NCBI GenBank assembly: GCA_947683625.1
Contig: CANTUR010000153.1
Span: 248,001-312,000 of the forward strand
Length of the DNA stretch: 64,000 nt
Direction of reading: 5' to 3'
DNA from: Mallotus nudiflorus
Taxonomy: Eukaryota; Streptophyta; Magnoliopsida; Malpighiales; Euphorbiaceae
Positions 23,466-39,212 of the stretch are shown here, piece by piece (the first letter of the stretch is position 1; every line of letters starts with the position of its first letter). The translations under genes and the position numbers were made by a program. The notes beneath the pieces are model-generated. The model made no database searches, was not told where the DNA came from, and saw nothing but the letters and a program-made list of their open reading frames with translations.

Positions 23466-26160
23466 AAGATCTGTTTATAAAGAAGAAGGATGGTACATTG
23501 AGACTGTGCATAGATTACAAAGAGCTAAATAAGGTGATAGTGAAGAACAAATATCCTCTCCCGAGGATAAAAGATCTGTTTGATCAACTTCAGGGTGCAC
23601 AATTTTTTTCTAAGGTTAACTTGAGATCAGGTTATCATTAGTTATGGATTAGTGAAGCTGATGTTCCTAAAATGGCATTCTGCACTTGATATGGTCATTA
23701 TGAGTTTCTGGTGATGTCCTTTGGGTTAACTAATGCACTAGCTACTTTTCATGGATTCGACAAATAGGGTATTCAGATCGTTTGAGGATCAATTTATGGT
23801 AGTCTTCATTGATGATATATTGGTGTATTCGAAGAGTATGGAGGAGCATGTATATCACTTGAGGACAATACAACATACATTAAGAGAACATTAGCTTTAT
23901 GATAAATTCTCGAAGTGTGATTTCTGGTTGGAGAGTTTGCATTCCTTGGATACGTGGTGTCTAAAGATGGTATTTAGGTTGATCCATAATAGATTGAGGT
24001 AGTGTCTGAGTGGCCCAGACCAACATCAGTCACAGAGATTTAAAGTTTCTAGGTTCCTGATAATTGTAGCTCCTATGACTCACCTAACTTAGAAGAATAT
24101 AAAGTTTATGTGGTCAGATGCTTATAAGAACAATTTTTAGTTACAGAAGGAGAAGTTGAATATAGCCCCAGTTCTGACTTTACCTAATAGGGAAGATAAA
24201 TTTACTGTGTATTATAATGCCCCCAGAGTTGGTCTAGGTTGTGTGTTGATGTAGAATGGTAGGGTGATAGCTTATGCTTCGAGGCAGTTAAAGAAAAATG
24301 AACAGAATTATCCTACTCACGAGCTAGAGATGGCTGCAATGATCTTTTCTCTTAGGATCTGCAGACATTATTTGTACGGAGTGATTTATGAGATTTTCAT
24401 AGATCATAAAGGTTTGAAGTACATTTTCTAATAAAGAGATCTGAATTGAGGTAAAAGAGATGGTTAGAATTGTTGAAGGATTATGATTGCGATATTCTAT
24501 ACCATCCAGGCAAAGCTAATGTGATAGTAGATGCTTTGAGTAGGAAGTCCTCAAGTAGTCTTGCTAACATTAGTGTGGAGAGGAGACCTTTGATCTAAAA
24601 TTTGCATGAGTTAGTGGATCAAGGTTTGATGATGAAGATTAGTAAATCAGGAGGACTACTAGCTCAGTTCAAAGTCATATTAGTCTTGAGATATATGATT
24701 AAGGCAGCTCAGAGTCAAGATCCTATTCCAGCAGAGCTTGAGGAGAATGTTCGTGAACAAAAGTTCACTGATTTTACATTAAATGATGAAGGTATTTTAT
24801 GCATCAGTTGTAGATTATGCATTCCTGATGTGTATAATTTAAGAGAAGAAATCCTTGAGGAAGCGCATTTTATAGCTTATAGTGTACATCCAAGAGTTAC
24901 TAAGATGTACCACAACATCAAAGATTTGTACTGGTGGGATGGATTAAAGAAGGATGTAGCTAATTATGTTTCTAAGTGTTTGACATGTTAGCAGGTGAAA
25001 GCTGAGCATCATAAGCCTTTTGGGAAGCTTCAGCCTCTTCCTTTTCCTAAGTGGAAATGGGAGAGAATTGCTATGGATTTTATGGTAGGGTTACCTTATT
25101 TGAAGGATGTATACGATTCCATATGGGTGATTATGGTTACGTTAACTAAATCAACTCACTTATTACCAATTAAAACTACTTATTCTATAGCTAAGTTGGC
25201 TAAGCTGTATGTTAAGTATATTGTGTGCTTTCATAGAGTGCCTATTTCCATTGTATATGATAAAGGCTCAGTGTTTACCTCTCAATTTTAGTAGAAGTTG
25301 TAGGAAGCAATGGGCACCAGGCTTGATTTCAGTACTACTTTTCACCCTCTGACAGATGGTCAATCTAAACGGATGATTCAGACACTTGAGGATATCTTGA
25401 GGATGTGTGTATTGGATCTTGAAGGTAGTTGGGATGATCATTTACCACTAGTAGAGTTTACTTATAATAACAGCTACCCTTAGCAGTATTGACATGGCAC
25501 CATATGAGGCTCTGTATAAAAGGAAATGTAGATCTCCTCTATGTTGGGATGAGAATAGAGAGAGAGTTAACAGGACCTGAGATTATTCAGGATGCAACTG
25601 AGAAGGCTATTGTGATCAGAAGAAGATTAGAAACTTCCTAGCAAGCAAAAGAGCTATGCAGATCCAAAGCCCCGAGATATGGAGTTTCAGGTTGGAGACT
25701 ATGTGTTTCTAAAGGTGTCTCTAATGAAGGGTGTGATGAGATTTAGCAAGAAGGGAAAATTAGCATCAAGATATATTGGGCCATTCGAGATTCTAGAGAG
25801 AGTGGGCATGGTTGCATATCGGTTGGCTTTGCCTCCGAATCTATCTTAAGTGCATCCAATGTTCCATATCTCGATGCTAAGGAAGTATATTTCAGACTCT
25901 TCACATATGTTGCAGCCTGAGAGTGTGAAAGTAAATGAAGACCTGATGTACGAGGAAGAGTCAGTTGCAATAGTGGATTATCAAATTCATCAATTGCGTT
26001 CAAAGCATATCCCAATGGTCAAGGTGTTATGGAGGAGCAACAACATGAAGGAACACACGTGAGAGACTAAGGCTAAGATAAGATGACCTACCCTTACCTT
26101 TTTCCTCGATAAATTCTTATTATTTGTTCTTTTATTTGAAAATTCGAGAACGAATTTTTA
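23466..26160 (+). pseudogene. Tekay pol fragment C: RT, RNase H, integrase, chromodomain
   Basis: Begins abruptly within RT at FIKKKDGTLRLCIDYKELNKV, so gag, protease and the RT N-terminus are gone. RT keeps YGHYEFLVMSFGLTNA and VVFIDDILVYSK (both catalytic Asp present) but has frameshifts near 23750 and many stops. RNase H ends in ANVIVDALSRK (about 24545). The integrase is open at 24602-24991 (HHCC zinc site, HPRVTKMYHNIKDLYWWDG to CLTC) and 24995-25291 (MDFMVGLP and YDKGSVFTSQF). The C-terminal chromodomain-like tail is at 25850-26062. It is followed by a purine tract and LTR2. The likely 5' part of the same element is the LTR tail at 15248-15420. Confidence 0.85.
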
Positions 26161-26161
26161 T

Positions 26162-26174
26162 AAGGGGAGAATAT
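26162..26174 (+). other. Polypurine tract before LTR2
   Basis: AAGGGGAGAATAT abuts TGTTATAACCCG, so LTR2 is the 3' LTR of pol fragment C. Confidence 0.75.
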
Positions 26175-29283
<3,109 letters not shown>

Positions 29284-29287
29284 AAGT

Positions 29288-29301
29288 TGGTATCAGAGCT
29301 T
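29288..29301 (+). other. Primer binding site of element B (initiator tRNA-Met)
   Basis: TGGTATCAGAGCTTAGG begins four bases after LTR2. Confidence 0.88.
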
Positions 29302-29489
29302 AGGTTTTTAGTGTTATGGACCTAAGTTATCAAAGTCATGTATTATTTGAAACTACTGCAGTAAATTAGGTTTAATTATGTCTTCGATTAGTCTTCCTTG
29401 ATATAGTTTTCCATGTAATCATTAGGATGTCTATTTGTTGCCTATTATTGTCTGTTTTGTCTAAATGTCATTAGTTTTTATCTTTTCAG

Positions 29490-30175
29490 AATGAGGAGGC
29501 TAGCAGGTGTCGCTCCATCAGTCATTGAGGTCGAGGATAATGAGTCCTTTCAGGATAGGTTCTATCTCTTGAGATGCCAGTCAAGTGCATAGGCAGAGGT
29601 AGATGTAGAGGTAGACCTCAAGGATTGGTAGGTCATCATAGGCAGACAGAACCACAGGATGAGGAATTTGTAAAGCAGGAGTTTGAGGAAGTTGTTATAC
29701 CTCTAGTTGCATCGTAAATGCAGTATGGTTATTAACATGGTATGTCTAACCCTAAGACAACATTTTTTTATGCCCGAGTCGGTAGGATATCATTTGACAG
29801 GGAATTTTTTTAAAGCGTGTCCTTATTCTAGCTATCAACATTAGTTTCCACAACAGTCCATTGCTAGTTCAGCTCCAACCCCTTATCAATTGCCTCCAGC
29901 TCAATATCCGAGTACATCACAGTTTGTAGCCCAGTAGGGGCATGGCAAAGGTAGTAGAGGAAGTACTAGGGGTTTTGGTTAGGCTTCCACCAGCCAGTAG
30001 GGAGGCCAAGGTTAGGCTAGGGTTTTCACCCTTACCTAGTAGGATGCTCAGGCATCCAACACTGTTGTTGCAGGTATACTTCCAGTCTATTACTTGGATG
30101 CTAGAGTTTGAATTAACCCGAGTGCCACACATTCTTTTGTGTCCCCTATTTTTGCTTCAAAGTCATGTTAGCAAG
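29490..30175 (+). pseudogene. Element B gag C-terminus and protease remnant
   Basis: The N-terminus is recognisable (MRRLAGVAPSVIEVEDNESF from 29491), but most of the gag core is absent: within about 250 bases the sequence has moved to the Gln/Pro-rich region (PQQSIASSAPTPYQLPPAQ near 29850) and then to GHGKGSRGSTRGFG. The protease active region near 30100-30150 reads INPSATHSFVSPIF, where related elements have DPGATHSF, so the catalytic Asp and Gly are both changed. Stops are frequent. The frames at 29942-30181 and 29917-30132 are shadows. Confidence 0.65.
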
Positions 30176-30289
30176 CTTTGAGGATGACATTTCCTTTATC
30201 TATTGTCACTCCTCTAAATGATTCATTAGACCCCAACGTGGTTCTTTCTAGATGTCCGATGTTAGTAGGAGGTAGAGAATTATCAGCGG

Positions 30290-33200
30290 AATTAGTATTA
30301 TTAGATTTGATGGAGTTTGATGTGATCCTTGGTATGGATTGGTTATCTTAGCACTATGTCATTGTAGATTATTAGAGTAAAGAGGAGATTTTTAGAATTT
30401 CGGATGATAAAGAGCTAAAGTGGTTGATAAGAGTTTTACACTTCAGAATCTTATTTCTGCTATCATGGCTAAGAAGATGCTAAGGAACGGTTGTCATGGA
30501 TACTTGGTGCTAATCAAGCGTACTTTAGTGAAGAAGCTATCTCTCTTAGATGTTTTGATGGCTTGTGAGTTTCCTGATGTTTTTCCTGAGGAGTTGCTAG
30601 GTTTACCACCTCATAGAGAGATTAAATTTTGTATAAATATGGTCCCAGGCATAACTCATATTTCGATGCCGCCTTACAGAATGGCTCCTGCATAGTTGAA
30701 GGAATTAAAGGAGGAGTTGCAAGACTTGCTAGACAAGGGTTTCATTAAACCTAGTGTTTCTCCTTAGGGTGCACCAGTCCTATTTATGAAGAAGAAGGAT
30801 GGTACACTAAGATTGTACATAGATTATAGAGAGCTGAATAAGGTGATAATGAAGAACAAGTATCCTCTCCTAAGGATAGATAATCTATTTGATCAACTTT
30901 AGGGTGCATAGTTCTTTTCCAAGGTTGACTTGAGATCAGGTTATCATCAATTGAGGATCAATGAGGCTGATGTTCCTAAAATGGCATTCCGCAGTCAATA
31001 TGGTCATAATGAGTTTCTGGTAATGTCCTTTGGGTTAACTAATGCACCAACTGCTTTTATGGATATGATGAATAGGGTATTCAGACCATTTGGGGATTAG
31101 TTTATAGTAGTATTCATTGATGATTTACTGGTGTATTCAAAAAGTATGGAGGAGCATGTATATCACTTAAGAACAGTACTGCAGACACTGAGAGAACATA
31201 AACTTTATGCTAAATTCTCAAAGTGTGATTTATGGTTGTAGAGTGTTGCATTCCTTATACACATGGTGTCTAAAGATGGTATTCAAGTTGATCCATAAAA
31301 GATTGAGGCAGTGTCTAAGTGGCCCAGACCAACATCAGTCATAAAGATTCAAAGTTTCCTGGGTTTGCTGGGTATTATAGGAGATTTATGTAGGATTTCT
31401 CGAGAATTGCAGCTCCTATGACTTGCCTAACTTAGAAGAACGTGAATTTTATATGGTCAGATGCTTGTGCAAACAATTTTTAGTTACTAAAGGAGAAGTT
31501 GACCACAACCCCAGTTCTGACTTTACCTAATGGGGAAGATAAATTTACTATGTATTGTGATGCCTCTAGAGTCGGCCTAAGTTGTGTGTTGATTCAGAAT
31601 GGTAGGGTGATAGCTTATGCTTTGAGGCAGTTGAAGAAGCATGAATAGGATTATCCTACTCACAACCTAGAAATGGTTGTAGTGATCTTTGCTCTCAAGA
31701 TCTGGAGACATTATTTATACAGAGTGACTTATGAGATTTTCACAGATCATAAGAGTTTGAAGTACATTTTTTAGTATGGAGATATGAACTTGAGGAAAAA
31801 GAGATGGTTGAAATTGCTAAAGGATTATAATTATGATATTATATACCATTCAGGCAAAGCTAATGTGGTAGTAGAAGCTTTAAGTAGGAAGTCCTCAAGT
31901 AATCTTGCTCAAATTAGTGTGGAGAGGAGACTTTTGATCTAAAAGTTGCATAAGTTAGTGGATCAAGGTTTAATGATGAAGATTAGTATATTAGGAGACT
32001 ACTAGCTCAGTTCAGAGTCAAATCAATGTTGAGAGATAGGATTAGGTAGCTCAGAGCTGAGATCCTATTTTAATAGTGTATTCTATAGCTTATAGTGTAC
32101 ATCCAGGAGTTACTAAGATGTACCACAACATTAAAGATTTGTACTGGTGGGATAGATTGAAGAAGGATGTAGCTGATCATATTTTTAAGTGTTTAAAGAT
32201 TTGTACAGGTGAAAGCTAAGCATTATAAGCCTTTTGGGAAGCTTCAGCCTCTTCCTATTCCATAGTGAAAATGGGAGAGAATTGCTATGGATTTTGTGGT
32301 AGGGCTCATTCGAAGGATGGATACGATTTCATCTGGGTGATTGTGGACAAGTTAACCAAATTAGTTCACTTCTTACCAGTTAAAGCTACTTATTATGTAG
32401 CTAAGATGGCTAAACTATATGTTAAGCATATTATGTGCCTTTATGGAGTGCCTATTTCCATTGTATCTGATAGAGGTTCATTGTTTACCTCTTAATTTTA
32501 GTAGAAGTTGTAGGAATTAATGGGCACTAGGCCTGATTTCAGTACTGCTTTTCACCCTCAGACAAATGGTCAATCTAAGAGGAAGATACAGACACTTGAG
32601 GATATGTTGAGGATGTGTGTATTGGATCTTGGAGGTAGTTGGGATGGTCATTTGCCACTAGTGGAGTTTGCTTATAATAACAGCTACCATAGCAGTATTG
32701 AAATGACACCATATGAAGCTTTGTATGGAAGGAAGTGTAGATCTCCTCTATGTTGGGATAAGATTGGAGAGAGAGCATTAACTGGACCTGAGATTATTTA
32801 GGATGCAGTTGAGAAGGTTGTTATGATAGAAGAAGATTAGAAACTGTAGCTAGCAAACAAAAGAGCTATACGGATCTAAAGCCTAGAGATGTGGAGTTTC
32901 AGGTTGGAGACTATATGTTTCTAAAGGTGTCTCCGAAGAAGGGGAAATTAGCACTGAGATATATTGGACCATTCAAGATTCTAGAGAGAGTGGGCATGGT
33001 TGCATATTGGTTAGCTTTGCCTCCAAATCTATCTCAAGTGCATTCGGTGTTCCTTATCTCGATGCTAAGGAAGTATATTTCAAACCCTTCGCACGTGTTG
33101 TAGCCTGAGAGTGTGGAAGTAATTGAAGACCTGACATATAAGGAAGAGCTAGTTGTGATAGTGGATTATCAAGTTCATCAGTTGCGTTCAAAGTAGATCC

Positions 33201-33290
33201 CGATGGTCAAGGTGTTGTGGAGGAGGAACAACATGGAGGAACACATATGGGAGACTGAGGCTGAGATGTGGGTGGCCTACCCTTACCTTT
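30290..33290 (+). pseudogene. Element B pol: protease end, RT, RNase H, integrase, chromodomain
   Basis: FDVILGMDWLS near 30318 ends the protease. The RT N-terminus is open at 30420-30695. RT proper has LFMKKKDGTLRLYIDYRELN, SGYHQLRINEADVPKMAFR and VVFIDDLLVYSK (catalytic Asp pair kept near 31115) with several stops. RNase H ends KANVVVEALSRK near 31890. The start of the integrase is rearranged: about 32040-32095 skips the region between the linker and the zinc site. Core pieces are open at 32265-32495 (SDRGSLFTS) and 32520-32801 (FHPQTNGQSKRKIQ, NNSYHSSIEMTPYEALYG). The GPY-like region PFKILERVGMVAYWLALPP and the chromodomain-like tail (33108-33250) follow. Dead, but the most complete Tekay pol in the window. 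Confidence 0.9.
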
Positions 33291-33609
33291 TTCCTCAATG
33301 AATTTTTATTGTCTGCTCTTTTATTTGAAAATTCGAGGACAAATTTTTGTAAAAGGGGAAGATTGTTATAACCCGATATTTATAAATTATTAAATTTATT
33401 TTGAGATATGCAGTATTAATAAATATTTTAAATTTTTATAAATTATGATTATTTTGTGTAATTTAATTTTAGTGTTGTATATTATTATTTATTTACTATT
33501 ATTATTACTATTATTATTATTATTTGTGAATAGTATTAAATTATTTTATTTTAAATATTTTAATTTATAGTGGAGGATTTAATTTAAAAGTGATTACTTA
33601 ATTCAAAAA

Positions 33610-33624
33610 TATTATTATCATTAT

Positions 33625-33662
<38 letters not shown>

Positions 33663-33672
33663 TTATTATTAT
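33610..33672. repeat. (ATT)n(ACT)n trinucleotide repeat in LTR3
   Basis: At the same LTR position as the AAT/ATT repeat of LTR2 but with a different unit, so the repeat has changed since the two LTRs were identical. The frames over it (poly-Ser and poly-Asn) are not genes. Confidence 0.93.
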
Positions 33673-35921
33673 ATGTGTTGTATTTTGTCTTCTTACTAAT
33701 TTTAAAAAAAGGGCAGAACATTAAAAATTTTCTAGTTTTTCTTTTTTTCCTTCTTTTTCTTTTTGCTTCTTTTTCTTTCTTCTTCTTCTTCATCTTTCTT
33801 TTGGTCTTTGCAGCACTACCATGTGCCACTACCAAGCCACACAGAGGCTCACCAACTTCACCTCCTTCTTCCCTTCCCTTCCTACCGATGCCAGCTAGTT
33901 CCTCCTTTGTCTCCGTTGAATGACAACAACACAACAACAGTAGCAACAGCAACAACAATGCTAGCGATATTTCCAATGGAGAAAGCTTGTTGTTAAGGGC
34001 TCATTCAACTCCTCTCAGTTCGAGTAAGCTGATTCTTAAGTTATTTCAAGCTTAGGACGTCCGGTAATTGATTTATGTTCAAGTGTGTATATATATATAT
34101 ATAATGTTTGATTTTTCTAAATTAGTTAAATTTTTGTGTTTTTTTTTCCGACGAGTCACTATTCTAGTGACCCCCACCAGAAAATTTTTATATTTTTAGT
34201 AAATTATTTGGATTATGGTTTATAAAGGAAATTTAGTGAAATTAATTTTGGATTTTTAGTTATGAATTTATTTAGTTTATCTATAAAATTGTATTTTTGA
34301 AAAATAGGGTAATTTTATTAATTATATGATTTTTAATGAAAAAATACTAATTAGTATATTTAATATAAACATTAAGCTTTAGATATGAGAAAATAAATTT
34401 TTACAAATTTATAGTAATTTTTGGTTAATTTTTGGAAAATATTTAATATTATGGTAATTTTTGGAAAAAAATTTGTAGATTTTGTATTTTAATTGAACTT
34501 ATTGTTAATTAGAGTATTTTGGATAATTTTTTAATAATGAATAGTATTAAAATAATTTTTACAAATTATTTGCTATTTTCAACTAATTAATAATAATTTT
34601 TGAAATTTTACTTGAATAATAGCTTAGTTATTATTTTTACGATTAAAATGGATTTTTAGCTATTTTTATTATATAATTGAGTATTTTAAATAATTAATTG
34701 AACTTGGTGCTATTTAATTTTTTATATTTGAAAAATGGAATTTTTCTAATATTATTGAACACTATTTGAGATTTTATTAAATTTATTTGAAAATAAATTA
34801 TCTTTAATGTTTTTGTTATCCAAATAAATTGTATTGGGGTATTTTATTGATTTTTATGAATTTTAGTGATTTTTAATAGTTATTGTTAAATTATTTATTT
34901 TTTTTGTATTTTGATTATCAGTTGGGTGAATTATGTAGTTCGGGAGCCCAACCTGAGAAGTTTTGCTATTGAGAATATTGAAGTGTGTTTGCATGCAGAA
35001 TCGACTCTACTTTTAGTAGGGAGACGTCCATTTTCTAGAGGAGACTCTGTCGAATTTTCAGTAAATTTCTCGTAAAATGTGACATTGAGTCGATCTTGAA
35101 TTTTTAATTTTTGATCGAGTCGTGTCTTAGATTGAGTCATTCTTTAGAATTTCTAGAAGTATAAAATAGGGATTTCAATTCTAATAATATTATTATTTAT
35201 TTATTTTCTATAGTTGTGTTGAAACCGAGGCCTACTAGACCCAGTCAATCTAATCCTTTTAGTGGAATGCACAACTGTGAGTTATTATCATATATATGCA
35301 TTGCATGTAGAATACATATTTGTGAGCATCCATATTTTTATAATGTAATTAAGTATGATTTATTTTATTAAATTATTATATTTATGTTTTGGTATATGTT
35401 TGGTATATATTTGGTATATATTTGATATATTGCTTTAAAAATGGATGCTATAATGTTTAAATTATGCATTTCATTATTTTTAATAACTATAAGATTTATT
35501 TGAAGGATAACAGTAAAATGTGTTGCATAGTGGGCTGCACTAGGATTGTGTGTGCACAAGTGCGTTAGATTTTAGGGTTAATATTATAAGATATTTGATG
35601 TGAGATTTGAATAACTAATTATTGAGATTTGTGGTGAGAGAATGGTGTGATTGAAGGAGCTCAGTTGACTTAGTGTCTAGAGGCCAATCACGCTGACAGT
35701 GAGACTGCGGGAGCTCCATTGACTTAGTGTCTCGGAGCCAATCTACTTTCCAAAAATGGAAAAGAGAAATAATTTGAAATTAAGTGAGCCTATTGGCTAG
35801 TGAAGTTCAATGATCAAGGTTGCAGAATATTTTAGGATTCTGCTCCGATCATTCACTCAAAATAAATTTTTCTGCATTTATTATTATATAAAAGTGAATT
35901 TTAGCATTTGTATGAAATGCA

Positions 35922-35925
<4 letters not shown>

Positions 35926-35960
<35 letters not shown>
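35926..35960. repeat. (AT)n microsatellite in LTR3
   Basis: About 35 bp of AT in the downstream part of LTR3; the equivalent site in LTR2 (28818-28830) is much shorter. Confidence 0.9.
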
Positions 35961-35964
<4 letters not shown>

Positions 35965-37301
35965 ATACTAATGCTTAATTGTATATGACTTTAGGTTGCA
36001 TGTTTATATATTATAATAATTCATTAAGTGAGATCTGACTCCCCTCAATATATTTTTTAAAATCTTCTACTTCATATCTCCCCCATAGTACTCTTTGCTG
36101 GACCCTTTTCTCTCCGATTGATTTATGTAAACACCTATCATCTTCTTGTATTTTAGTAATCACTACAGTTGTAGTGTTATTATGGTTGTAGTGTGTTGTA
36201 ATAATTAGAAATCTTGTATTCGAATATTGTATAAAGATATTTTTGTTATGTTATGATATAAAGTTTTCTATTTTATAATAATAAAGTTTTTTTATTCTAG
36301 CATATTTTTGTAATATATTTGCATGTGTTTTTATTTAAAGGCTTGCTACGGGTTCCAGATTCGAAAGAATTCCCGTTCCTTAGCACCAGTCATGACTCCC
36401 CGATTTAGGTCATGACAACTAAGTAATTTGTATTATTTTAATATAAAATTACATAATTTTTTAGTCAAGATTAAAATAAAAAATTATTAATATTATAATT
36501 AAATAATTTATTTCTAACAACAAAATACATAGTTTTAATCAAATAAGTAGCTTTTGCTGTAAAAATTTGTGTCTCTAAATATATAGTTTTTCGAGACATT
36601 TTCTAAAATTGTGGCAAAAGGATTAATATTTGATTTCCACACCAACTTTTTAGGACGATTTTGTTAATAAATCCAGTTGCTAATAACTAAAATAAAAAAG
36701 GAAACTTATATTGTTCCCTCTCAAACCTAAATAGGAATAAGGAAATGGAAAATGTTGCTTTGAACTTTTCTTTAACTTAAACTACATAACCCTCAATTTT
36801 CCATTATCCTTCACTTTAACCATTTCACTCTTCATATTCATCTACCCTTATAATTTACCCATTTTTTTAATTTAGTTTTCAAATCTTAGAAATCCCTTAA
36901 CACAAACACATTCTTTGTCAAAATTTCCATCAAATAAATAAGAGAAACCCTCTCAAGATCAAATAATAATGGGACTTCTTTAATGGTTTAAAGGAAGCTC
37001 TAAATCCAAATCAAATCCCTCTAATACCTCAATCTCTGCCTCCAAATCTGAAATCCTAGTGACATCTGAGGTTCCTGGTATGAATGGTGCAGTTGAGGTA
37101 CTCCGACCTCCAAAAAATGTCCCCATTTTCAAATTTGGATCTATTGCTTCTTCTAGCAGATTTTTTAATTTTGAATTTGTATTTGTCCTCTTCATTCTTA
37201 TTTTTTTTCTTTAGAATCCTCTTTATTCTTTTTCACTGCATTTTACGCTTAGATAGGCTGTCAATTCCTTTTTTTCTTAATTGTTTTGAGTTAAAAACAA
37301 A

Positions 37302-38326
37302 AATGGGAGTTGATTTGAGACAAGTGGTTGCTAGTATACTCACACTCACTATGTTTATAATGCTTGCTAACATAATTAAAAGAGATCATTTTGATTTTGT
37401 TGAAGTATGTTCTTCACCATATTTTTATATACATTCTTATTTATATTATTTTCTATTTCTTTCTTGATGTGTGTTAAATGTTTAAATTCCCTCTTCTTTC
37501 TACTTTTTGTTTCAATTTACACTTTTGTTCTTTTTTTTTTTCTTTTTAAAGTTCTTAGAACGTAAAATCCACTTGTCCTTGTTTCATGTTCTATGATTTG
37601 TGTGTTGTTCCTTCTCAATTTTCTTGTTCTTTCCATGATCTCATTGGTTTGATTTGCTTAACTTTTTGTGTTATGTATTTTTCCCAAGCTCTTTGCGCTT
37701 AATTTATTGTTATATTAATTTCCTTTCAAAATGTCTGGAACTTGCTTTAGCCAATAGGAAACAGAGCAAATAGTCATGAAGCAAAAGATTTTTTAATTGC
37801 CTTTTTCTTTGTTAAAGTTTTCCTTAGGAAAAAAAAGTAATTAATCAACATTTTGTGCTTTCAATTGTTAATATATATCTCTGTAATTATTTTTTGTGAG
37901 TAAAATTTTTTTGCATATTAATTGAAGGTTGTTGATGTTTCTTTTATTTAACTTTTCTTATTTCCTTATAAGGAAGTTTTCATTGTAACATGTTGAAATC
38001 TTTTGTATTGTGAACGAAAAAATTCTTGAAGGAGCTTCATCTATTGAGTTTGATAGTGGGAAGGTTACAGACCATGGCCTTATAACCTTTGCAAAGTCAA
38101 CCAACGGACCTTGGATGGATGATGGCTAAGAGCTAAAGCCTTGTTGGACCAGGTCAAGTTTTGGTTAGTTAACTTAAGTGCTTGATAAATTACTTGTATT
38201 TTAATATCATTGCACACATTATTAGATTTACATTCACTCTCTTCTACATATTTTATAAATTTTTATATGGTTGGCTAATAGATCATATGGAGCAATCAAA
38301 AGGGTTTGTCACTTTCTCGTTAAAGG
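37302..38326 (+). pseudogene. O-fucosyltransferase-family gene fragment, three exons with in-frame stop
   Basis: Exon 1 (37302-37404) encodes MGVDLRQVVASILTLTMFIM then LANIIKRDHFD, a short cytosolic start and a signal-anchor membrane helix, followed by GTATGT. Exon 2 (about 38016-38152) reads EKILEGASSIEFDSGKV and NGPWMDDG, then a stop (TAA at 38127) where I would expect Glu in WMDDGEELKPCW, then ELKPCW and a GT. Exon 3 (38282-38326) reads HMEQSKGFVTFSLK followed by GTATAC. These three pieces resemble the N-terminus of plant Golgi O-fucosyltransferase-family (GT106-like) proteins from memory. The catalytic domain is absent. The acceptor of exon 2 is damaged. The kept intron spacing means it was copied from genomic DNA and not mRNA. 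Confidence 0.55.
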
Positions 38327-38525
38327 TATACTGATACTTAGTTACTAGTTTATTTGTAGTTGCCTTTTTTTTTTAATGGAACGATAGCTTAATGTTCTCC
38401 CTATGTCCTATTTTAGTAGTTGCAGTTTGATTTTTCAATATATTTTGTGTAATTATTTGTTTTTAATTAGGTTGCACTTTGTAGTCTGTGTTTTTTATAT
38501 CTCTAATTTTGTTTTCCTTTTTTAG

Positions 38526-38620
38526 GTTATTTCTTTGTTAAAAGATGACAATACTGTCATTCAGGAATTATTTAAGAGGTTGAGATTGCCCACTACTAAT
38601 GCAGAATCAAATAAAGGTTT
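38526..38620 (+). pseudogene. Possible PP4 regulatory subunit 3 (SMEK-like) exon fragment
   Basis: After TTTTTAG the frame reads VISLLKDDNTVIQELFKRLR then LPTTNAESNKGL, before a GT that could be a donor. It resembles the helical repeat region of plant protein phosphatase 4 regulatory subunit 3 (family phrase of the form DD.VIQELF.RLRSPTT.AESK). The open frame goes on to 38819, but the later part (poly-Phe, KRWRRCSTSEQ) is not recognised and may be intron or another piece. The match is short and from memory, so this is tentative. Confidence 0.35.
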
Positions 38621-39212
38621 GGTAATTGTGGATATTAAAATAAATGTTTTACTTTTTTTATATGAGCATGATAGTGATGTGGTGTTGCATGTGAATATTT
38701 TTACTGAGCTCAAAAGAAGTTTTTTTTTTTATAATGATGAGCTCAAGAGATGGAGAAGATGTTCAACCAGTGAACAGCCATTCCAGCCAAGTGCTAATGG
38801 AACCTCATTTCAAACTTAAATTTTTTTATATATATTTTTAAAATCCTTCAAAAGTTGTTTCTCATTAAATGACAATACTTGATTATTGAGACTTGTATTA
38901 GTTTTTTTTTTCTGCTTTTTCTGGAGAACTTCATTTGAAATTTTTGGAGAACTTCTACTGTTGTTATACTACTATTGAACTAGGTGATCAATAGCATGTT
39001 TTATATCACTTGCTATCTTTTTTAGGTTTTTGTTTCATTGACTAAACATTCGAGTTATGTTTTTATTTCAATAACATGTTTTCATTTTTTATTTCTTGTT
39101 TTCATTTTTAGGTTCTTACCAATTGTTGCAGTCCTATGTTATGTTACAACTTGTCACTTATGTAATTGTGTCTAGAATGTGAATTCTTCTTACTGCTACC
39201 CTGATATCTGTC

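Larger units (their letters stand above)
33364..36417 (+). mobile_element. LTR3, 3' LTR of element B
   Basis: Starts TGTTATAACCCG after a purine-rich AAAAGGGGAAGAT and ends AGGTCATGACA, about 3.05 kb. It matches LTR2 along its length, with the same blocks: ACT/ATT repeats (33610-33672), pyrimidine-rich block (33740-34010), CTCGTAAAATGTGACATTGAG (35070), palindrome remnant (near 35530), duplicated hairpin (35644-35750). The base run after the end is ACTAA; the matching left-hand target copy is not recognisable because the 5' end of the complex is rearranged. Confidence 0.88.

Noticed and set aside
33584..33976. 130-codon minus-strand frame with Ser/Asn runs and a Lys-rich tract
   Set aside because: Translated trinucleotide repeat and pyrimidine-rich block of LTR3, at the same place as the LTR2 case.
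37084..37467. 127-codon open frame taken as a whole membrane protein
   Set aside because: Only the part from ATG 37302 to 37404 resembles a known protein start; upstream sequence reads as untranslated region and downstream as an intron beginning GTATGT.
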